From Sphingobacterium sp. UBA2700 (lineage in GTDB: Bacteria; Bacteroidota; Bacteroidia; Sphingobacteriales; Sphingobacteriaceae), in assembly GCA_002354335.1 (NCBI GenBank), contig DELI01000012.1, forward strand, positions 50,017-89,508: DNA of 39,492 bases, read 5' to 3'. The stretch's first letter is position 1; every line of letters begins with the position of its first letter. This document shows, in pieces, positions 36,429 through 39,492 of the stretch. Position numbers and translations under genes: made by a program. The notes under the pieces were generated by a model. The model was not told the origin of the DNA, ran no database searches, and saw only the letters and a list, made by a program, of their open reading frames with translations.

Positions 36429-36539
36429 CAAAGGTAGAGCGAATAGGGATGCAGGCCTATGTTGATTAGGTTGAAGCGGAAGAATATTCGGTGAAAGTGG
36501 GGGAGGATTCGGTGAAAAATTGGAAAGAATATTCACCGA
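36429..36539 (-). promoter_or_regulatory. Promoter of the NTF2-like gene with repeated operator-like elements
   Basis: The -7 box TACCTTTG (36429-36436, minus strand) lacks a good -33. Upstream, ATTCGGTGAAA occurs twice (36486-36496 and 36507-36517), 21 bp apart (two helical turns), and TTCACCGA (36532-36539) repeats it in inverted form. This looks like a regulator-binding array. Confidence 0.5.
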
Positions 36540-36556
36540 GCGTAAAACAGAAAGAA

Positions 36557-36590
36557 AAATAGCCTTCACTAAGGATAGAGAAGGCTATTT
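36557..36590 (-). terminator. Terminator of the HxlR gene
   Basis: AAATAGCCTTC and GAAGGCTATTT pair over 11 bp with a 12-nt loop; a T-run follows on the minus strand. Confidence 0.8.
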
Positions 36591-36613
36591 AAGGGAAAAA
36601 TTATTTATTCGTG

Positions 36614-36979
36614 TTATTCAGTGGAGGTTAGCAACTTAATTCTATGCGCTTTTCCCCATTCAACCAATTGCTGAATTAGATCACCGGAGGAGCGACCGTA
36701 ATCCGTAATGCTATACCTTACGGTTATTGGCTTTGTGTTTTGTTGTTCACGATGAACCAGATGGTTTTCTTCCAGATCTTTTAACTCCTTCGTCAGCATT
36801 TTTGCGGAGATGCCGGTGATCTCTCTTTGCATCTTCTTGAAAGTGTTAATCTGATCATCGCGAGTAATTAGATAATGGAGGATGAGTAATTTCCATTTCC
36901 CTCCCAGTACTTCTAAGGTGTCGCGCATGGCGAGCAAATTGAGGCTACATTCTGGGGGATCGTTTTTTAATGTTTTCAT
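36614..36979 (-). CDS. HxlR-family transcriptional regulator
   Basis: The 121-residue winged-helix protein has the family hallmarks: a conserved Cys near the N-terminus (ECSLN, Cys11), DTLEVLGGKWKLLILHYL, the recognition region GISAKMLTKELKDLEENHLV and the wing TVRYSITDYGRS. HxlR proteins often sense aldehydes, disulfide or redox stress through the Cys. It lies upstream of the NTF2-like gene on the same strand but is separated by a terminator, so it is a single gene. The inverted repeat at 37090-37109, ~110 bp upstream, is a candidate site. Confidence 0.94.
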   Translation of the reverse strand: MKTLKNDPPECSLNLLAMRDTLEVLGGKWKLLILHYLITRDDQINTFKKMQREITGISAKMLTKELKDLEENHLVHREQQNTKPITVRYSITDYGRSSGDLIQQLVEWGKAHRIKLLTSTE

Positions 36980-37279
36980 ACTACTGTGTTCGGGGGCTAA
37001 TTAATGTATTAATAGTGTAATGTTAAAGCACATCAAAACTAAGTAATTTATTTATTAACGAAAATAGATTCAATAAAATTTCGTCAGTTTTCACACAATT
37101 TAGTGTGAATTAATATTTATAATCCTGTCTTCCGGCTGTTAAGATCGGAGATTTCCATTTGCAATGATCAAAAGACTAGAGGTTTAGCGTTTTTATTGTC
37201 GTATTAATATGACAATTACCGAAATACAATTTTGAATAGTAGCAATAAAACATACATTTAAAGCATAAAATAAAATACT
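36980..37279. promoter_or_regulatory. Intergenic region with two operator-like inverted repeats
   Basis: The stretch between the divergent HxlR and lipoprotein genes has no gene. TTCACAC (37090-37096) and GTGTGAA (37103-37109) form an inverted repeat with a 6-bp spacer; ATTGTC (37195-37200) and GACAAT (37211-37216) form another around TATTAATA. Either could bind a dimeric regulator such as the HxlR protein. Confidence 0.45.
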
Positions 37280-37726
37280 ATGAAAAAACTTGGACTCCTA
37301 TTGCTGATAAGTGTATTTTTTATCGCATGTAGCGATAACGACGTTAAGCCTCCAAAACTTAAGGATCAAATTGCCTCAGATTTGCGAAATACGGTTTGGA
37401 CGCCCGACCGTGTTGAACTTTTAGAAGGTGATGAGATCGAAGGTACTGTCGTTGAGAATGAAATGGCCGAAATAAAGTCTGTCAGATTTGTAGACAACGT
37501 TTTGGAATGCACAAATAAAGATGGCGTCTCGACGCGTTTGGGCTATGATATATCGAACGCAAATAAAGCAGATGAAATTCCTGATATTATAACGTTAAAT
37601 GTTAAATCTACATACCCGTATTTCTATATTTTCATCGATAAAAATTATTCGAGCTTTGAATTACAAATAAAGGCTGATAAAACTTCTGCTTTTCATCAAA
37701 AAGCATTTTATACCAAAAAGAACTAA
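37280..37726 (+). CDS. Small lipoprotein of unknown function
   Basis: The 148-residue protein has a lipoprotein signal with the lipobox FFIACSDND (Cys17), so it is membrane-anchored. The mature part begins with PPKLKDQIASDLRNTVWTPD and is beta-rich (VRFVDNVLECTNKDGVSTRL), similar in style to the small lipocalin-like lipoproteins of Bacteroidota, but no family can be named with confidence. It is followed by a terminator. Confidence 0.8.
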   Translation: MKKLGLLLLISVFFIACSDNDVKPPKLKDQIASDLRNTVWTPDRVELLEGDEIEGTVVENEMAEIKSVRFVDNVLECTNKDGVSTRLGYDISNANKADEIPDIITLNVKSTYPYFYIFIDKNYSSFELQIKADKTSAFHQKAFYTKKN

Positions 37727-37756
37727 ACTGTTGTTTATAAAAACTTCTAAATATTG

Positions 37757-37787
37757 AAAGCAGACCTAGCAGTCTGCTTTTATGTTT
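37757..37787 (+). terminator. Terminator of the lipoprotein gene
   Basis: AAAGCAGAC and GTCTGCTTT pair over 9 bp with a 6-nt loop, followed by a short T-rich stretch. Confidence 0.75.
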
Positions 37788-37856
37788 AAAAAAACATAAG
37801 CATACAATTGTTACATACAGATTATACATTTATTTAATATCTAACGTTTATAGTTA

Positions 37857-38120
37857 ATGGAAAAGCATTTAGATATGATAAACAATCAAACCTTGAGCAA
37901 TGAACGTATTTTACAGGGATTACGTTTATTGAATGAAAAACACAAAACATATTTGGAAGACGAAGGGAAATGGTTAGATGGTGGATTCGAGACTTTGGTA
38001 ACCATCGATACTAATCATGCTGACCCAGATTTATCACCGTTAATGGTGAAAAAAGAGATATTTATGATGTTGCCAAATGATATTCGCGAAGATGTACAGC
38101 GTATAATCGAAGTCGAATAA
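37857..38120 (+). CDS. Unknown 87-residue protein
   Basis: This soluble helical protein (MEKHLDMINNQTLSNERILQ, then LEDEGKWLDGGFETLVTIDT and KKEIFMMLPNDIREDVQRII) has no signal, no membrane segment and no recognised domain. An internal ATG at 37875 would give a slightly shorter form. It is flanked by terminators on both sides and so is a single-gene unit. Confidence that it is translated is good from codon pattern, low on function. Confidence 0.6.
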   Translation: MEKHLDMINNQTLSNERILQGLRLLNEKHKTYLEDEGKWLDGGFETLVTIDTNHADPDLSPLMVKKEIFMMLPNDIREDVQRIIEVE

Positions 38121-38186
38121 TCCGATAGCAAAACTTCCATAGCACAAAACTGTTCGGCGTTTTAGCTGCGCAATGAATAAAAAAAT

Positions 38187-38213
38187 AGCGGGATTTATTT
38201 CTCGCTTTTTTTA
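38187..38213 (+). terminator. Terminator after the 87-residue gene
   Basis: AGCGGGA (38187-38193) and TCTCGCT (38200-38206) pair with one G-U and are followed by seven or more T. Confidence 0.75.
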
Positions 38214-38276
38214 TATTCCTTTCTATGCGTACGGAAATATAGGAATGGACGCGATAATTTTGCAGCGTATATACAG

Positions 38277-38582
38277 TTATAGTTTTAGTTTTTCTATCCG
38301 ATTACGAATCGCCGACGTTCGTCGTTTAAAAATATCTGCTAGTTCATTTATTGTTTTGTTCTGATAGAAAAGCGAAGTTAAGAGATGATCCTCATCAGTA
38401 GACCAACGTTTATAAGCATTTCGAAAAGTCTTTCTCAACTCTTTGATATTTTTAGATTTAGGTTTGGTATTACCTAAGGTGCCAGTATATTTTGCGTTAA
38501 TTCTCTTATCTAATAGATCTTTCAATTCTGCACGTCCAAAATTAACCTGTATATAAGCGAAAGTTATTAATTCAGCAATCTT
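38277..38582 (-). pseudogene. C-terminal half of the GIY-YIG-like protein, out of frame
   Basis: About 101 codons read KIAELITFAYIQVNFGRAEL, a lysine-rich linker and a SANT/Myb-like domain (AYKRWSTDEDHLLTSLFYQN, then ELADIFKRRTSAIRNRIEKL). VNFGRAELKDLLDKRINAKY is the kind of sequence that closes a GIY-YIG domain, so this is the continuation of the frame ending at 38581. The frame is open upstream to 38762, but that part is the shadow of the nuclease gene. The domain call for the C-terminus is moderate. Confidence 0.55.
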
Positions 38583-38916
38583 ATTTTGCAATGAGAGCGT
38601 TTGCCTCATCAGAAATTGACTCTTCTTTAGATATGTTAACATCTGGGTGGCTGGGAAAGTGGAATACTCCGAAACCGCGTTTAAAACGATCATTTTTATG
38701 GAGAGAAAATTTCCGCATCCTAACTCTAAGATCCTTCGTTTCTCCAACGAAGCATATCTCATTCGCTTCTATAAAAATAAATACCGCCGGTAGATTGGGA
38801 AATTGATATTCCCAATTTCTTAAAGGTAGCAGCATTATTCTTTTCGATTCGTTAATGAGTCTGTCTGCTAAATTTGTTAAATATTGATCAATCTGTGTTG
38901 AATCCATTATCACCAT
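38581..38916 (-). CDS. GIY-YIG-like nuclease, apparently cut short by a frameshift
   Basis: The 111-residue frame contains a degenerate GIY-YIG core: LPAVFIFIEANEICFVGETK (the GIY and YIG strands appear as VFIFI and CFVGE) followed by DLRVRMRKFSLHKNDRFKRG and a short strand (FGVFHFP), ending EANALIAK at a TAA. The +1 frame continues with the expected C-terminal part, so an intact protein would be ~210 residues. The start may be the ATG at 38916 or 38907. A nuclease role is inferred from family. Confidence 0.6.
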   Translation of the reverse strand: MVIMDSTQIDQYLTNLADRLINESKRIMLLPLRNWEYQFPNLPAVFIFIEANEICFVGETKDLRVRMRKFSLHKNDRFKRGFGVFHFPSHPDVNISKEESISDEANALIAK

Positions 38917-39078
38917 TTTTATTCAAAATAGTCTTACCGATTCTGGTTAGCAACGAGTTAATGAAAATTTAACCTTGATTATTAATTGACTTCGTAAACA
39001 AGGTAGAGCGCATAGATTATTCGCTGAAATTTGTCACAAAAAAAGCCTCTCATTGATTGAAAGGCTTTAAATAAATAG

Positions 39079-39152
39079 TACGCCAATTAGGGTTCGAACC
39101 TAAGACCTACGGTTTAGAAAACCGTTGCTCTATCCAGCTGAGCTATTGGCGC
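39079..39152 (-). tRNA. tRNA-Arg (UCU)
   Basis: The minus-strand cloverleaf has GCGCCAA/TTGGCG acceptor pairs, a GGTTCGAACC T-arm and an anticodon loop TTTCTAA giving anticodon TCT (Arg). The first acceptor pair may be a G-U. CCA is not encoded. Confidence 0.94.
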
Positions 39153-39167
39153 TTTTATTTTGTGAAG

Positions 39168-39198
39168 CAAAAGTAGCTATTTGAGGGTAAAAAGCAAA
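39168..39198 (-). promoter_or_regulatory. Consensus promoter of tRNA-Arg
   Basis: On the minus strand TTTG (39195-39198) and TACTTTTG (39168-39175) are 19 bp apart, an exact match to the Bacteroidota consensus, 15 bp before the tRNA. Confidence 0.85.
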
Positions 39199-39492
39199 AT
39201 TTTTCCGATAAATTTTATACAACCACCAATAAGTGATTGCTTTCCAACAACATAATTTACAATGTGTACCCCAGCCCTAAAATAAGGGTTTTATGTGCGC
39301 GACGCTTAAAAAGTGTGTAAATAGAAAATCAAAAAGAAATTAGTAAGCTGAGTCTATAAAGGATAAAATATTTTGGAGTAATAACAGCTTAAATATCAGT
39401 GTTATTAGCATTATAAGGCCCTTTTTAAGGATATTATTTTCACTTTTTATTTGGAGAACAGATCAGAATTTGTACTTTTGTCGCGGAGAGTT
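39199..39492 (+). promoter_or_regulatory. Gene-free right end with a consensus promoter (39450-39480) for a gene beyond the window
   Basis: Nothing coding is seen from 39199 on. On the plus strand TTTG (39450-39453) and TACTTTTG (39473-39480) are exactly 19 bp apart, so a transcript should start near 39487 and continue past the right edge. Confidence 0.75.

Noticed and set aside
36387..36569. 60-codon minus-strand frame before the NTF2-like gene.
   Set aside because: It covers the -7 box and the phased repeats, has low-complexity proline content and no start signal.
38173..38364. 63-codon plus-strand frame after the 87-residue gene.
   Set aside because: It begins inside a terminator and overlaps the GIY-YIG/SANT coding frame on the other strand.

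Overview
The window looks like Sphingobacteriaceae DNA (Bacteroidota, probably Sphingobacterium or a close relative). The evidence is a SusC/SusD pair with a TlpA-type thioredoxin, a Bacteroides-type mobA-mobB-mobC set, and promoters with the Bacteroidota -7 box TAnnTTTG. In the two tRNA promoters that box sits exactly 19 bp downstream of a -33 TTTG.

About 1-27,825 is read as one end of a mobilizable genomic island integrated in the 3' end of a tRNA-Ser(GCU) gene; its far end lies outside the window. From left to right it carries: (i) a minus-strand operon for an outer-membrane importer (susC, susD and a tlpA-like gene cut by the window edge) with a long, highly structured leader (5652-6390); (ii) a divergent cassette with an HTH protein, a frame-broken small gene, a DUF6934 protein and a 53-residue protein; (iii) a 10 kb cation-homeostasis and stress block with an alanine:Na+ symporter, a universal stress protein, a baeRF3-type release-factor relative, KtrA/KtrB K+ uptake, a voltage-gated-type K+ channel with a zinc-ribbon tail, two small membrane proteins, a dicarboxylate/glutamate symporter and NhaA; (iv) a small membrane ORF and the remnant of a Ca2+/Na+ exchanger; (v) an RteC-like protein and a divergent AraC-family regulator; (vi) mobC, mobB and mobA with an oriT-like set of hairpins; (vii) small unknown genes; and (viii) a large serine recombinase whose reading frame runs into the tRNA gene.

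The most notable new signal is a promoter element shared by three island genes (usp, the nhaA operon and the rteC-like gene). A TGTCCGA-headed box starts exactly 38 bp upstream of the -7 box in each case, in the same orientation. One copy lies in the rteC-like/araC intergenic region, so the AraC protein is a natural candidate activator. This would make the stress block and the element's own regulator one regulon. A second strong signal is a nested inverted-repeat structure (6130-6311) upstream of susC.

From 27,826 to the end the DNA reads as ordinary chromosome: tRNA-Ser, a PgpH-type 7TM-HD phosphodiesterase, ribulose-phosphate 3-epimerase, aconitase, an M14 peptidase, a DinB-like protein, an NTF2-like secreted protein, an HxlR regulator, a small lipoprotein, an unknown 87-residue protein, a frame-broken GIY-YIG-like nuclease and tRNA-Arg(UCU). 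No CRISPR array, insertion sequence or rRNA was found. All family calls come from reading the translated sequences by eye; no database search was possible.
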